Shown piece after piece: positions 55,009-64,000 of a stretch of DNA of 64,000 nt. A model generated the notes under the pieces. That model saw nothing but the letters and a program-made list of their open reading frames with translations. It did no database searches and had not been told where the DNA came from. The DNA is from Staphylococcus simulans (lineage in GTDB: Bacteria > Bacillota > Bacilli > Staphylococcales > Staphylococcaceae): the NCBI RefSeq assembly GCF_002902285.1, contig NZ_PPRU01000031.1, positions 1-64,000 of the forward strand, in the 5' to 3' direction. The first letter of the stretch is position 1. The number at the start of each line of letters is the position of its first letter. The position numbers and the translations under genes were made by a program.

Positions 55009-55731
55009 ATGAAAACGATAGGTATTTCCGCAAATATATTAACGGATCAAGCAGGAATGTTTCCAGGCTATAAGCGTTGTTATGTCAATCAGGATTATAT
55101 CCGCTCGATTGTGAAACAAGGCGCTGTGCCGATGGTTATTCCTATAACAGATAACGATGACATTATAGAAGCACAAATCAGACAAGTAGATGCTTTACTC
55201 TTAAGCGGGGGACAAGATGTCAGTCCGCAACTTTACAATGAAGACCCGCAAGACAAATTAGGTGAAACATTACTTGCGAGAGATGTGTTTGATTTTAAAT
55301 TGATAGAGAAAGCGAAAGAACGTTTTATACCAATTCTAGGGATTTGTCGTGGTGCCCAAGTCTTAAATGTTTTTCACGGTGGTTCTTTATTCCAAGATAC
55401 GTCGTATCGTCAAATACAATCACTTAGACACTGGCAACCAACGAATCCGACTGAGAAGACACATGAAATCAAAGTCTTTCCGAACACACGTTTAAGTGCG
55501 TTATTTCCTGAAGGTCGATTCTATGTGAACTCTTTCCATCACCAAGTCGTTAATCAACTGGCAGAAGGTTTCAGAGTCATGGCACAATCTAATGATGGGG
55601 TGATTGAAGCCTTTGAATCAGAATCATATCCATATATGGTCGGTATTCAGTGGCACCCTGAAATGTTGTGGCATGAAAACAGTATGGATGCATTATTTAA
55701 AGATTTTGTGGATCAAATTGAAAGAAGATGA
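55009..55731 (+). CDS. Gamma-glutamyl-gamma-aminobutyrate hydrolase-like amidotransferase
   Basis: 240 aa class I glutamine-amidotransferase fold, peptidase C26. The nucleophile is Cys113 (LGICRGAQVLNV), the His and Glu are in GIQWHPEML, and LLSGGQDVSPQLY is the typical oxyanion region. PuuD-type enzymes cleave gamma-glutamyl amides. It is followed 4 bases after its stop by an amino acid permease, suggesting a uptake-and-cleavage pair for a gamma-glutamyl compound or amine. The ribosome-binding site is AGGAGG. Confidence 0.85.
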   Translation: MKTIGISANILTDQAGMFPGYKRCYVNQDYIRSIVKQGAVPMVIPITDNDDIIEAQIRQVDALLLSGGQDVSPQLYNEDPQDKLGETLLARDVFDFKLIEKAKERFIPILGICRGAQVLNVFHGGSLFQDTSYRQIQSLRHWQPTNPTEKTHEIKVFPNTRLSALFPEGRFYVNSFHHQVVNQLAEGFRVMAQSNDGVIEAFESESYPYMVGIQWHPEMLWHENSMDALFKDFVDQIERR

Positions 55732-55735
55732 CAGC

Positions 55736-57094
55736 ATGAAAAAACTAGGATTTTGGTCTATTGTCCTTTTAGCGATTAACTCTATTATCGGTTCAGGTAT
55801 TTTCTTATCACCTGGAGCGGTTATTCAAAAAGCAGGTAAGTATACTTTAGTAGTTTATGCCGCCGCTGCAATCTTTGCGGCAGTATTAGCGATTACTTTC
55901 GCAGCCGCAGCGAAATATGTGAATAAAAGCGGGGCATCTTATGCTTATGCCACAGCAGCATTTGGTGAAAATGTAGGTTTCTATGTAGGAATTACACGCT
56001 TTGTTGCGGCAAGTATTGCTTGGGGTGTCATTGCGACTGCAGTAGTGAAAACCACACTCGCAATTTTCGGTGGTAATGCCCAAGATTTTGTATCAGTGAC
56101 TATCGGGTTATTGATTTTAATGGTGGTGTTATTACTGGTGAATGTGACAGGTAATAAAGTATTTGCCTTTTTCAATAACTTAGCTACAATTGGTAAACTC
56201 GCTGCCTTAATCACAACGATTATTGTTGGTTTTATCGTCGTTATGATGACTGGTCATTCTCACTTTAATGACATTAATCAATTAGTCGATGTTTCTCAAT
56301 TAAATACATCAACTTTTGTGATGGCAGTTATTGCAGCATTTTATGCCTTTGTGGGCTTTGAGAGTGTCGCAAGTGGTGCGGAGGATATGAAAGCACCAGA
56401 AAAGAATTTGCCACGTGCGATTCCATTGGCCATTTTAATTATCGCAGTGATTTATATTAGTATTATTGCGGTCATTATGATGATTAATCCGACCGCAGTA
56501 TTAACCAGCAAACATGTCGTATCTTTAGTTACTGTGTTTGAATCACCTATTATTTCGAATATTATTTTGTATGGTGCTTTAATCTCTATGGTAGGTATTA
56601 GTATCGCAGGATCATTCTCAACACCGAGAATTTTAGAAGCGATTGCGAATGAAAACCAAGTACCCGCGTGGTTTAAACAAAGAACGAAATATGATTTTCC
56701 GTTCAATGCGTTCATTACGACGTTCTTAGTCGCATTAATTATTCCGATGGCTTTTCAATATAATATGGTCAGTATTATTGTGTTAAGTTCAATTTCACGC
56801 TTTATTCAATTCATTGTAGTACCTATAGGGGTTATTATGTTTTATTATAATCGTTCACGAGGGGAAGTATTGCCGAATGTCTATAAAAATAAATTTACAG
56901 ACGTGATTTTACCAATTATCGCATTAATTTTAACCGTAGTGTTACTTATCAAGTTTGATTGGAAAGGTCAATTCTCTATTGTGACACCACACCATATTGA
57001 ACCGAATTACTTCGCGATTACTGCGATGGTAATTGGTTATGTTGTCTTACCATTGGTGTTATTTATAGCAAATCAAAAACGCAGAAATGTATAA
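55736..57094 (+). CDS. APC-family amino acid permease
   Basis: 452 aa, twelve membrane helices. The first helix carries NSIIGSGIFLSPGAVIQKAG, the substrate-site GSGIF of APC transporters, and the sixth has FYAFVGFESVASGAEDMKAPEKNLPRAI. The start is placed at the ATG 55736 (MKKLGFWS), 4 bases after the amidotransferase stop; an open frame from 55604 in the upstream gene is an artefact. Substrate unknown; coupling with the C26 hydrolase points to a gamma-glutamyl or amine compound. Confidence 0.88.
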   Translation: MKKLGFWSIVLLAINSIIGSGIFLSPGAVIQKAGKYTLVVYAAAAIFAAVLAITFAAAAKYVNKSGASYAYATAAFGENVGFYVGITRFVAASIAWGVIATAVVKTTLAIFGGNAQDFVSVTIGLLILMVVLLLVNVTGNKVFAFFNNLATIGKLAALITTIIVGFIVVMMTGHSHFNDINQLVDVSQLNTSTFVMAVIAAFYAFVGFESVASGAEDMKAPEKNLPRAIPLAILIIAVIYISIIAVIMMINPTAVLTSKHVVSLVTVFESPIISNIILYGALISMVGISIAGSFSTPRILEAIANENQVPAWFKQRTKYDFPFNAFITTFLVALIIPMAFQYNMVSIIVLSSISRFIQFIVVPIGVIMFYYNRSRGEVLPNVYKNKFTDVILPIIALILTVVLLIKFDWKGQFSIVTPHHIEPNYFAITAMVIGYVVLPLVLFIANQKRRNV

Positions 57095-57109
57095 AATGAA
57101 TGTAGGCAG

Positions 57110-57150
57110 ACACTATCTTCTTTTGAATCATCAGGGAAGATAGTGTTTTT
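57110..57150 (+). terminator. Terminator after the permease
   Basis: ACACTATCTTC / GAAGATAGTGT stem followed by T5. Confidence 0.8.
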
Positions 57151-57223
57151 GTAGGTATATGAAACTTTTTCTTTCATTAGGGTAATTAAAATACAAAATA
57201 AGAAAGAGAAAGGAGCGTACACT

Positions 57224-58174
57224 ATGGCGATACGTTGTATATATGTGACACCAGATCATGAAGTTATTGCGACAGATAAAGTTGAAGAAGTGCCAAAAGA
57301 AAGTGTGTTTACTTGGTATGATTGTATCCAGCCGACGAAAGAAGAAACGCATTTTCTCGCAACAACATTTGAATTGAATATTCAAGAGATTACAGCTTCT
57401 ATATATACATTAAGACGGCCGAACCTCTACCATGATGCTCAAAATGATGTTGAACATTTATTGATGCATGCGATAGATGGAAAGGACTTTGAAGCGGAAC
57501 CATTAGGGATTACGATAGATGGTAATCATGTGATTACGGTTCATGATGCTGAACTTCAAACGGTGACACAGTTGTTTGATGCTGTTAAGACAAATAAAGT
57601 AAAACGAGATGCTGGATTAATCGCATTGAAGTTATTGAACGGGATTGTAGAGTCTTATTTCTCTTATGTCAATGCGATTGAAGATCAGGTGTTTTCTTTT
57701 CAATACGAAGAAGAGAATCGTAAACAACGACGTGCATTTATGAAGCAAGTGTATGAGATACGGTCTGAGATTATTAAGTTGAAGCGGATATTACTGCCGA
57801 TGGAACAAATGGTCAATGCGATTCAGACATTAGATATTTATGACAGCGGTCAAGATAAAGCACGTTTGTATCATCAAATTTATAACCATTTGAAACATCA
57901 AAATGCAACATTAGAATCTTGTGAAGCATTGACGGATGATATTAAAGACAATAATCAGTCTTATCACTCAAGTCGTATTAATTCAGTGATTAATGTGCTG
58001 ACAATTATTTCATCCATCTTCTTCCCGTTATCTTTCTTAGCGGGTTGGTATGGCATGAATTTCACAAACATGCCAGAGTTGCATGGTCAGTACAACTACT
58101 TTATTTTCATCGCATTTTCTATCATTATCGTAGTGGTATTGTTGTTAATCTTTAAGAAGAAAAAGTGGTTCTAA
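57224..58174 (+). CDS. corA: CorA-family divalent metal (Mg2+/Co2+) transporter
   Basis: 316 aa. A long cytoplasmic alpha/beta and helical funnel domain is followed by two C-terminal membrane helices, the first ending in the YGMNFTNMPE selectivity motif (GMN), and a basic tail KKKKWF. It forms a homopentamer importing Mg2+ and related ions. The ribosome-binding site is AAAGGAG. A single gene between terminators. Confidence 0.92.
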   Translation: MAIRCIYVTPDHEVIATDKVEEVPKESVFTWYDCIQPTKEETHFLATTFELNIQEITASIYTLRRPNLYHDAQNDVEHLLMHAIDGKDFEAEPLGITIDGNHVITVHDAELQTVTQLFDAVKTNKVKRDAGLIALKLLNGIVESYFSYVNAIEDQVFSFQYEEENRKQRRAFMKQVYEIRSEIIKLKRILLPMEQMVNAIQTLDIYDSGQDKARLYHQIYNHLKHQNATLESCEALTDDIKDNNQSYHSSRINSVINVLTIISSIFFPLSFLAGWYGMNFTNMPELHGQYNYFIFIAFSIIIVVVLLLIFKKKKWF

Positions 58175-58178
58175 CTAT

Positions 58179-58222
58179 AAAATGCCTTTGAAGACATCAT
58201 ATTGTCCTCAAAGGCATTTTTA
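58179..58222. terminator. Bidirectional terminator
   Basis: AAAATGCCTTTGA / TCAAAGGCATTTT stem; serves corA (plus) and nagB (minus). Confidence 0.85.
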
Positions 58223-58244
58223 ATATTGATAATGGTTTCAGTCA

Positions 58245-58976
58245 TTATTTAATCGCTTGATAAATGACGTCATCTACAATGATTTCTACATTATCATGGT
58301 TATGAAGGATAGACGCAGGTAAATCTTCTGTAGTTTCACCGTTAACGAGTCGTTGTATCGCATCGATTTTCTTATCTCCGAATGCGAGTAAGATAATACG
58401 TTTTGCGCGCATGATAGAAGAAAGGCCCATAGACAGTGCTTGTTTCGGTACATCTTCTGAGTGTTTGAAATGGACACTGTTCGCATGCATCGTAGAAGGT
58501 GTAAGGTCTACGACTCTTGTTTGGCTATCGAAAGGCGTACCGGGTTCGTTGAAACCGATATGACCATTTTCACCGATACCTAAAATTTGGATGTCAGGTT
58601 GACCGACAGCTTTAAGCGCATCTTCGTAATGTTTTGCTTCTTGATCTAAGTCTTCAGCTACACCGCTAGGAATATAGATATTGTCTTCATTCCATTGTTC
58701 ATTTTGGTTAAAGAAACGTTGATGCATGTACGCATAATAGCTATGCAGATCTTTTGGACCTGCACCAACGTATTCATCTAAGTTGAACGTTCTGACACCA
58801 CTGACATCGACGTGATTCGCATTTAATAAATCTGAGAGCTGAGTATATAAATCTGTCATCGTCGAGCCTGTAGCTAGTCCTAAGACAGCGTCAGGGCGTG
58901 CTTTAATTTGTTTCAAGAATTCGATTGCGACATATTGACTGGCAAGTTGTTTATTTCTTAAGTTGTAGAGTTGCAT
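58245..58976 (-). CDS. nagB: Glucosamine-6-phosphate deaminase
   Basis: 243 aa. Signatures are LGLATGSTMTDLY, TFNLDEYVG, GIGENGHIGFNEPGT and the C-terminal LVNGETTEDLPAS. It converts glucosamine-6-phosphate to fructose-6-phosphate and ammonia, the final step of amino-sugar and sialic-acid breakdown. It lies 23 bases after nanE on the same strand, so both products of the pathway are made together. The ribosome-binding site is TTGGAGG. Confidence 0.95.
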   Translation of the reverse strand: MQLYNLRNKQLASQYVAIEFLKQIKARPDAVLGLATGSTMTDLYTQLSDLLNANHVDVSGVRTFNLDEYVGAGPKDLHSYYAYMHQRFFNQNEQWNEDNIYIPSGVAEDLDQEAKHYEDALKAVGQPDIQILGIGENGHIGFNEPGTPFDSQTRVVDLTPSTMHANSVHFKHSEDVPKQALSMGLSSIMRAKRIILLAFGDKKIDAIQRLVNGETTEDLPASILHNHDNVEIIVDDVIYQAIK

Positions 58977-58999
58977 TTCTAATCCTCCAAGTAGTATGA

Positions 59000-59668
59000 C
59001 TATTCTTTTACGGCGTTAATAAAACGTTCTGTAATTTGTTTCGGACGTGTAATCGCACCACCGACAACCGTACAGTGTACACCTAAATCACTGACTGCTT
59101 TATACATTTCTGGTGTAATCACATTACCTTCAGCGATGACTTTCGCATTTACTTGATCTAAGACTTCCCTTAAGAATGCGAAGTTGTTTTCATATAAGAT
59201 ATGACCTTGAGTATAGTCTGTATATCCGCGTAATGTTGTACCTACGTAATCAAAACCAAGCTCATCTGCATGTTTTGCTTCTTCAATTGTGGAAATATCA
59301 GCCATGATTTCAACGTTTGGTGCTTTTTCACGAATATAAGCAACAAGTTCTTCTAACGTTTCTTTCGGACGTTCTTGTTTTGTCGCATCTAGCGCGATGA
59401 CCTCACATTTACTTTCAATCAGTTCATCGACTTCTTTTGAAGTCGCAGTAATATATACTTTTGAACCTGGATAATCTCTTTTAACGATACCGATAACAGG
59501 TAACGGTACTTCTTCTTTAATTGCGATGATATCTTCTTTACTGTTTGCGCGAATACCGACTGCACCGGCTTGGTACGCAGCAAGTGCCATTTTTGACATA
59601 ATAAATGATGAATGTAACGGTTCATCAGGCAATGCCTGACAAGAAACGATTAAACCTTGTGGTAACAT
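59000..59668 (-). CDS. nanE: N-acetylmannosamine-6-phosphate 2-epimerase
   Basis: 222 aa from the ATG at 59668 ([20 protein letters not shown]), the usual staphylococcal NanE start; a longer frame opens at 59683. TIM barrel with [51 protein letters not shown] and [10 protein letters not shown], the conserved epimerase active-site segments. It converts ManNAc-6-P to GlcNAc-6-P, after NanA and NanK. Divergent from nanR across a shared regulatory gap. Confidence 0.95.
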   Translation of the reverse strand: MLPQGLIVSCQALPDEPLHSSFIMSKMALAAYQAGAVGIRANSKEDIIAIKEEVPLPVIGIVKRDYPGSKVYITATSKEVDELIESKCEVIALDATKQERPKETLEELVAYIREKAPNVEIMADISTIEEAKHADELGFDYVGTTLRGYTDYTQGHILYENNFAFLREVLDQVNAKVIAEGNVITPEMYKAVSDLGVHCTVVGGAITRPKQITERFINAVKE

Positions 59669-59781
59669 AAGCACACACTCCAAAATATTGTTAATTTGTA
59701 AATATAGTAGTTCAAAGGTTGTCGATTAAGTTACTCATATCATAACACGATGAAATTTATATTCAATTCTTTACTATCATT

Positions 59782-59796
59782 TGAAAAAGATTTTCA
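59782..59796 (+). promoter_or_regulatory. NanR-type operator between nanE and nanR
   Basis: TGAAAA-AGA-TTTTCA, 6-3-6 palindrome, immediately before the TATAAT (59799-59804) of nanR. The same architecture recurs at 61687-61701. Confidence 0.7.
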
Positions 59797-59840
59797 TATA
59801 TAATAGAGTGAATGTAATACCTTAAGGGGAGTGAAGAGGC

Positions 59841-60650
59841 ATGAAGTTTGAAAATCGTGTTCAACGTAGCCGCCATTTACTGACTAAAATGGATAAGAAG
59901 ATTATTGAGTTTATCCGTACCAATGAATTAGATGATCGTTTCTCAACGATTAATTCTTTAGCACATGCGATAGGCACCTCTCCGGCTACTATTACTAGAT
60001 TTAGTAATAAGTTGGAATATCATAATTTCCAAGATATGAAATTCAATTTACAACATGAAAAATCAGAGAAAGTTGTGGAGAATGCACCTTTAGTTCAATT
60101 GATACACCGTTATCATCAAAATATTATTCAACAAACGGGAGAGTTTATCTCAGAAGAGAAGATTAAACGGTTTGCGCATTACTTAAAGACCAGCAGACAA
60201 GTCAGTTATGCAGGACTAGGAAGTTCTGGCTTAACTGCGAGTGAGTTTTATTACCGTACGATGCGTATGGGTATTCGAGGTAATGTCTCAACGGATGCGC
60301 ATCAAATGAAAATTTCAGCTTCATTGTTATCTTCACAAGATATGTTTGTCGGTATTTCTAATAGCGGTGAAACTCAAGAATTGGCAGATGCGGCTAAGAT
60401 TGCACATGAACAAGGTGCCTTTGTGGCTGTGGTCACAAATTATAAAGGCAGTCTGATTACGAAACATGCAGACTTAGTTTTGATTACTTCTGCGAAGTCG
60501 AACGTCAATGATGCACGCTTTATTAATACACAAACTGCGACTACATTCTTGATGGACATTATCTGTTACTTATTATTGAACAATGATTATATGAATCAAC
60601 TTTATCAACGTACACGTCGCACAGTATTAGAGAAAGGTGCAGACAAGTAA
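59841..60650 (+). CDS. nanR: RpiR/MurR-family regulator of sialic acid catabolism
   Basis: 269 aa. The N-terminal HTH_6 domain reads INSLAHAIGTSPATITRFSNKLEYHNFQDMKFNL. The C-terminal SIS sugar-phosphate-binding domain includes SYAGLGSSGLTASEFYYRTMRMG and FVGISNSGETQELADAAKIAHEQGA. In S. aureus NanR represses the nan genes and is released by ManNAc-6-P. Position between nanE and nanK matches. The start is GGGGAGTGAAGAGGC-ATG. Confidence 0.9.
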   Translation: MKFENRVQRSRHLLTKMDKKIIEFIRTNELDDRFSTINSLAHAIGTSPATITRFSNKLEYHNFQDMKFNLQHEKSEKVVENAPLVQLIHRYHQNIIQQTGEFISEEKIKRFAHYLKTSRQVSYAGLGSSGLTASEFYYRTMRMGIRGNVSTDAHQMKISASLLSSQDMFVGISNSGETQELADAAKIAHEQGAFVAVVTNYKGSLITKHADLVLITSAKSNVNDARFINTQTATTFLMDIICYLLLNNDYMNQLYQRTRRTVLEKGADK

Positions 60651-60691
60651 GGCTAACGGTTGTCTGCTGTAAGACATACGTAACACTAAAT

Positions 60692-60744
60692 AAACCGCGT
60701 ACTATCAAGGGTTTTAAGACCTTCTGAGATAGTGCGCGGTTTTT
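60692..60744. terminator. Bidirectional terminator between nanR and nanK
   Basis: AAACCGCGTACTATC / GATAGTGCGCGGTTT stem between convergent genes. Confidence 0.85.
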
Positions 60745-60746
60745 CT

Positions 60747-61613
60747 TTAACCTTCGGTAATTGCGCCAAATAACGCAGCGTGATTTTCAGTTTTTGTTGT
60801 TTGGATAGGTGCGTGTCCATAGTTTGGTGGCAAGAATTGATTGATTTTAGGTTCAATGTATTGGATAAGATTTTCACCTTGTGAAGAGATACCGCCGCCG
60901 ATTAAAATCAAGCCTGGATCATAAATGATTTGAATTTGAGCGATGCCTTCAGCGACATAAGTTGCCCATTCTTCTAAGATAGCTTGTGCCTGTTTATCAT
61001 TTGTTTGTGCAAGTTCAAATAACTTCGGTACGTCAGTACCATATTGAAAATCTCGTTCTTGCATCAAAGCTTTGAGGGCTGACGTTGAAGCACGTTGTTC
61101 AAACGTTTTTTGATCAGTGTCTCGATATAATAAATAGCCGATTTCATTCGCACGATAACGTGCACCACCATAAACACCTAATTGTTGATTATAAAATGCA
61201 CCGCCGATGCCTGTGCCTAAAGTTAAACAAAAAATATTATCCTCTTCATAATCATTGAGTGATAATTCTCCAAGTAGGGCTGCATCCACATCGTTGTGTA
61301 CGGTCATTGATGAATATAAGTCTTTTAAAGAACGACGAAAATTCGTACCATCAAAGTTTTTAATAGTTAGACCAGTATAAACAATTTCTCCTAATTCTGA
61401 ATCGACAACACCTGCACTGGAAATGCCGATATGGGGTTTATCTAGCTTATGTTTGGTGATAAGTTCATGTGCTAATTGATACACTTCATCGATAATCAGT
61501 GTCTGCACATTATCGGGTGTTGAGATTTTCTTATAATCTTTAATTTCTTGATTTTCATTGATGAGGGCTGCCTTGATGTTTGTGCCTCCGATATCTATTG
61601 CGATCTGGTTCAT
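60747..61613 (-). CDS. nanK: N-acetylmannosamine kinase (ROK family)
   Basis: 288 aa from the ATG at 61613 (MNQIAIDIGGTNIKAA; AGAGGAGGA upstream). ROK motifs are DIGGTNIKAA (phosphate 1), VHNDVDAALLGEL, LTLGTGIGGAFY, RANEIGY and GGGISSQGE. The zinc-binding CxCG loop typical of many ROK kinases is absent, as in other nanK of Gram-positives. It phosphorylates ManNAc from NanA. Divergent from nanA with a shared 246-base regulatory region. Confidence 0.88.
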   Translation of the reverse strand: MNQIAIDIGGTNIKAALINENQEIKDYKKISTPDNVQTLIIDEVYQLAHELITKHKLDKPHIGISSAGVVDSELGEIVYTGLTIKNFDGTNFRRSLKDLYSSMTVHNDVDAALLGELSLNDYEEDNIFCLTLGTGIGGAFYNQQLGVYGGARYRANEIGYLLYRDTDQKTFEQRASTSALKALMQERDFQYGTDVPKLFELAQTNDKQAQAILEEWATYVAEGIAQIQIIYDPGLILIGGGISSQGENLIQYIEPKINQFLPPNYGHAPIQTTKTENHAALFGAITEG

Positions 61614-61686
61614 AAGATGATTCCTCCTCTGCTTCAACTTCATTATATATAGAGCATACTTCAACTAGGAAGTGTAAATCCAATTT

Positions 61687-61701
61687 TGAAAATTATTTTC
61701 A
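61687..61701. promoter_or_regulatory. NanR-type operator between nanK and nanA
   Basis: TGAAAA-TTA-TTTTCA, a perfect 15-base palindrome with the same 6-3-6 form as the site before nanR. It can act on nanK (minus) and nanAT (plus). Confidence 0.75.
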
Positions 61702-61753
61702 TTATTTTGTCCATATTTTGTTACAATCTTTCAAAACCAGTTGTGTAGGGTTA

Positions 61754-61767
61754 TGATAGCGTTTACA
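61754..61767 (+). promoter_or_regulatory. CcpA cre site before nanA
   Basis: TGATAGCGTTTACA matches the cre consensus at all positions. The end TTTACA can also be the -35, with TAGTAT (61784-61789) as -10 at 16 bases. Confidence 0.8.
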
Positions 61768-61859
61768 ATTGAAAGTGTAAATATAGTATAAACAAGGGAC
61801 ATTGTTGGATGTTTAGGATAGCCATTGTGCTATTAATACTTAACTTGGAGGATTTAGAT

Positions 61860-62741
61860 ATGGAAGAAAAATTAAAAGGCTTATATGCTGCGTTACTTGT
61901 TCCATTTGATGAACAAGGACAAGTGAAAGAAGAAGGCCTCAAACAAATAGCGAGAAACGCGATTGAACATGAAAAATTAGACGGTTTATATGTCAATGGC
62001 AGCTCTGGTGAAAACTTCTTAATCAACACAGAACAGAAAAAACAAATCTTCAGACTTGCGAAAGAAGCAGTCGGCGATGATGTGAAATTAATCGCACAAG
62101 TAGGCTCATTAGATTTAAATGAAGCGATTGAATTAGGTAAATACGCGACTGAACTTGGTTATGATGCCATTTCAGCAGTAACACCTTTCTATTATCCTTT
62201 CTCATTCGAAGAGATTAAACAATATTACTTCGATTTAATCGAAGCAACTCAAAATAATATGATTATTTATGCGATTCCTGATTTAACAGGTGTCAACATC
62301 AGTATCGAACAATTCGGTGAGTTGTTCAATCACGAGAAAATTGTTGGTGTGAAATATACTGCGCCAAACTTCTTCTTATTAGAACGTATCAGAAAAGCAT
62401 ATCCAGACAAACTGATCTTATCAGGGTTTGATGAAATGTTAGTTCAAGCTGCGATTTCAGGCGTGGATGGTGCCATCGGTTCTACTTATAATGTGAACGG
62501 TGTGCGTGCACGTCAAATCTTCGATTTAGCTAAAGAAGGCAAAATTGATGAAGCTTACCAAATTCAACATGATACAAATGACATTATTGAAGGTGTTTTA
62601 AGCATGGGCTTATACCCAACACTTAAAGAGATCTTAAAATCACGTGGTATCGACGGCGGTGTGCCGAAACGTCCATTTGCGCCTTTCAATGAATCAAACA
62701 GAGAAGCGTTAAATAATCTTATTGATAAATACAACTTGTAA
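61860..62741 (+). CDS. nanA: N-acetylneuraminate lyase
   Basis: 293 aa from the ATG at 61860 ([25 protein letters not shown] 8 bases before; a frame to 61809 is longer). DapA-fold TIM barrel with the Schiff-base Lys in [10 protein letters not shown], the GSSGEN motif near 45 and the [10 protein letters not shown] loop. It splits sialic acid to ManNAc and pyruvate. First gene of nanA-nanT; controlled by the NanR-type palindrome and cre upstream. Confidence 0.95.
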   Translation: MEEKLKGLYAALLVPFDEQGQVKEEGLKQIARNAIEHEKLDGLYVNGSSGENFLINTEQKKQIFRLAKEAVGDDVKLIAQVGSLDLNEAIELGKYATELGYDAISAVTPFYYPFSFEEIKQYYFDLIEATQNNMIIYAIPDLTGVNISIEQFGELFNHEKIVGVKYTAPNFFLLERIRKAYPDKLILSGFDEMLVQAAISGVDGAIGSTYNVNGVRARQIFDLAKEGKIDEAYQIQHDTNDIIEGVLSMGLYPTLKEILKSRGIDGGVPKRPFAPFNESNREALNNLIDKYNL

Positions 62742-62772
62742 TACCGACATAATACGTTAAGGGGTGTTGTTT

Positions 62773-64000
62773 ATGCAACAAGTGGGTTTTGGCACATGGA
62801 ACTGGATAGCGGTCATTACCTATCTAGTAGTCATGTTAATAATTGGAGCGTACTTTACTAAGCGCGCAGGTCAAAGCACAGATAGTTTCTTTACAGCCAG
62901 TGGACGCCTTCCTTCGTGGGCCATCGGTTTCTCAATCTATGCAACGACGTTAAGTGCGATTACATTTATGTCTACACCAGAAAAAGCATTTTTAACTGAC
63001 TGGTCGTATATCGCAGGGAATATCGCGATTGTCGCAATTATCCCGGCTTTAATCGCATTCTACGTACCGTTCTTCAAGAAGCTTCGCGTAACGTCAGCTT
63101 ACGAATATCTTGAAGCACGTTTCGGACCAAGTGTCCGCGTTCTCGGTTCATTACTTTTCGTAGTGTTCCACTTAGGTCGTATCGCAATCGTTATTTACTT
63201 ACCAACACTTGCGATTACAGCCGTTACAGATATTAATCCTTATTTAGTCGCAAGTTTAGTAGGGATTTTATGTATTCTTTATACTTTCCTCGGCGGTTTC
63301 GAAGGGGTGGTATGGAGTGACTTTATCCAAGGTGTTATCCTTTTAGGCGGTGCCCTCATGATTATCGTAATTGGTGCGATGGAAATCAAAGGCGGTTTCG
63401 GCACAATTCTTCATGATGCATTAGCTGAGAAAAAGTTATTGAGTGTCGATAACTGGAAGTTGAATACAACAGCGGCAGCCTTGCCGATCATCTTCCTAGG
63501 AAACATCTTTAACAACTTACATCAATATACAGCCAGTCAAGATGTAGTACAACGTTATCAAGCATCAGACTCTATTGATGAAACGAAAAAATCATTATGG
63601 ATTAACGGTTTATTAGCGTTAATCTCAGCACCGATCTTCTATGGTATGGGTACAATGATGTATTCATTCTATGAACACGAAGCAGCGTTACCACAAGATT
63701 TCAACACGTCTTCAGTGGTACCATTCTTTATTTTGACTCAAATGCCGCCATTTGTAGGTGGATTATTAATCGCAGCTATCTTTGCGGCAGCGCAATCTAC
63801 GATTTCTTCAAGTTTGAACTCGATTTCTGCGTGTATTTCTGAAGATATTAAAGATCGTTTCTTCAGTAAAGGTACAGATAAAGGCAACGTTCGCTTTGCA
63901 CGTTGGACAATCATTATCGCAGGTTTATTAAGCTATGGTATTGCGATTTACTTAATCGCTGCGGATTCTAACAACTTATGGGATTTATTCTTATTAGTTA
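62773..64000 (+). CDS. nanT: Sialic acid transporter, sodium:solute symporter family (3' end missing)
   Basis: At least 409 codons from the ATG at 62773 (AAGGGGTGTTGTTT before it); the frame is open to the right edge. It begins MQQVGFGTWNWIAVITYLVV, then TDSFFTASGRLPSWAIGFSIYATTLSAITFMSTP, the SSS-family first helices, and continues with LGGFEGVVWSDFIQG and QAADS-type sodium-site region AAAQSTISSSLNSISACI. It follows nanA by 31 bases. SSS-type NanT is the staphylococcal sialic acid importer; its C-terminal helices lie outside the window. Confidence 0.9.
   Translation, partial: MQQVGFGTWNWIAVITYLVVMLIIGAYFTKRAGQSTDSFFTASGRLPSWAIGFSIYATTLSAITFMSTPEKAFLTDWSYIAGNIAIVAIIPALIAFYVPFFKKLRVTSAYEYLEARFGPSVRVLGSLLFVVFHLGRIAIVIYLPTLAITAVTDINPYLVASLVGILCILYTFLGGFEGVVWSDFIQGVILLGGALMIIVIGAMEIKGGFGTILHDALAEKKLLSVDNWKLNTTAAALPIIFLGNIFNNLHQYTASQDVVQRYQASDSIDETKKSLWINGLLALISAPIFYGMGTMMYSFYEHEAALPQDFNTSSVVPFFILTQMPPFVGGLLIAAIFAAAQSTISSSLNSISACISEDIKDRFFSKGTDKGNVRFARWTIIIAGLLSYGIAIYLIAADSNNLWDLFLLV

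Overview
The window looks like a chromosomal segment of a low-GC staphylococcus, probably a coagulase-negative species. The evidence is a SasF-like LPXTG protein beside a GH73/CHAP murein hydrolase and a YhgE/Pip protein, a complete sialic-acid (nan) cluster in staphylococcal order, a PBP4-like enzyme, an rbsR/rbsU/rbsD/rbsK ribose locus and a manR/manP/manA mannose locus. Species is not resolved; a S. carnosus/S. simulans-type organism is only a guess.

Bases 1-5.6 kb form an AT-rich accessory region. A retron-type reverse transcriptase with a C-terminal TOPRIM domain is cut by the left edge and followed by a 53-aa VbhA-antitoxin-like protein. Next come a 5' stump of an MMPL (FarE-like) transporter, a Lys/Pro-rich secreted V8-like serine protease bracketed by two near-identical terminators, and a GmrSD-type DUF262/DUF1524 restriction-like gene broken by one frameshift. 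A lone PD-(D/E)XK nuclease-family gene lies at 10.9 kb.

Bases 5.7-26.8 kb are mostly metabolism and stress: a lone sulfide:quinone reductase with two CstR-type operators, a CocE-like hydrolase with an in-frame stop, two TM-anchored acidic proteins, an OpuA-type osmolyte ABC transporter, an SDR, a two-component system followed by a DUF2231/CDF efflux operon with a PhoB-like box, a VOC protein, a LysE exporter, a Rex-box-controlled 2-hydroxyacid dehydrogenase with a cupin, a luciferase-like monooxygenase, a DJ-1/Hsp31-like protein behind a CtsR box, and a sirtuin that has lost its zinc cysteines.

Bases 27-44.7 kb carry the surface and cell-wall cluster (sasF, amidase, pip), DUF805, a zinc alcohol dehydrogenase, a circularly permuted D-Ala-D-Ala carboxypeptidase-like protein, a YagU protein, the mannose locus (manR frameshifted, perfect cre before manP), a possible small type I toxin-like locus, and cytosine deaminase.

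Bases 44.7-64 kb carry PBP4, a 4Fe-4S protein with a degenerate CDGSH tail, small enzymes, the ribose operon with a palindromic RbsR operator and cre, a CPBP protease with an early stop, a MarR operon with a perfect operator, an amidotransferase/permease pair, CorA, and the nagB-nanE / nanR / nanK / nanA-nanT sialic-acid regulon, whose two divergent promoter regions share a 6-3-6 palindrome. nanT runs off the right edge.

No rRNA, tRNA, CRISPR array, transposase or prophage module was seen. Four genes are each broken by a single point change, suggesting gene decay or homopolymer sequencing errors.
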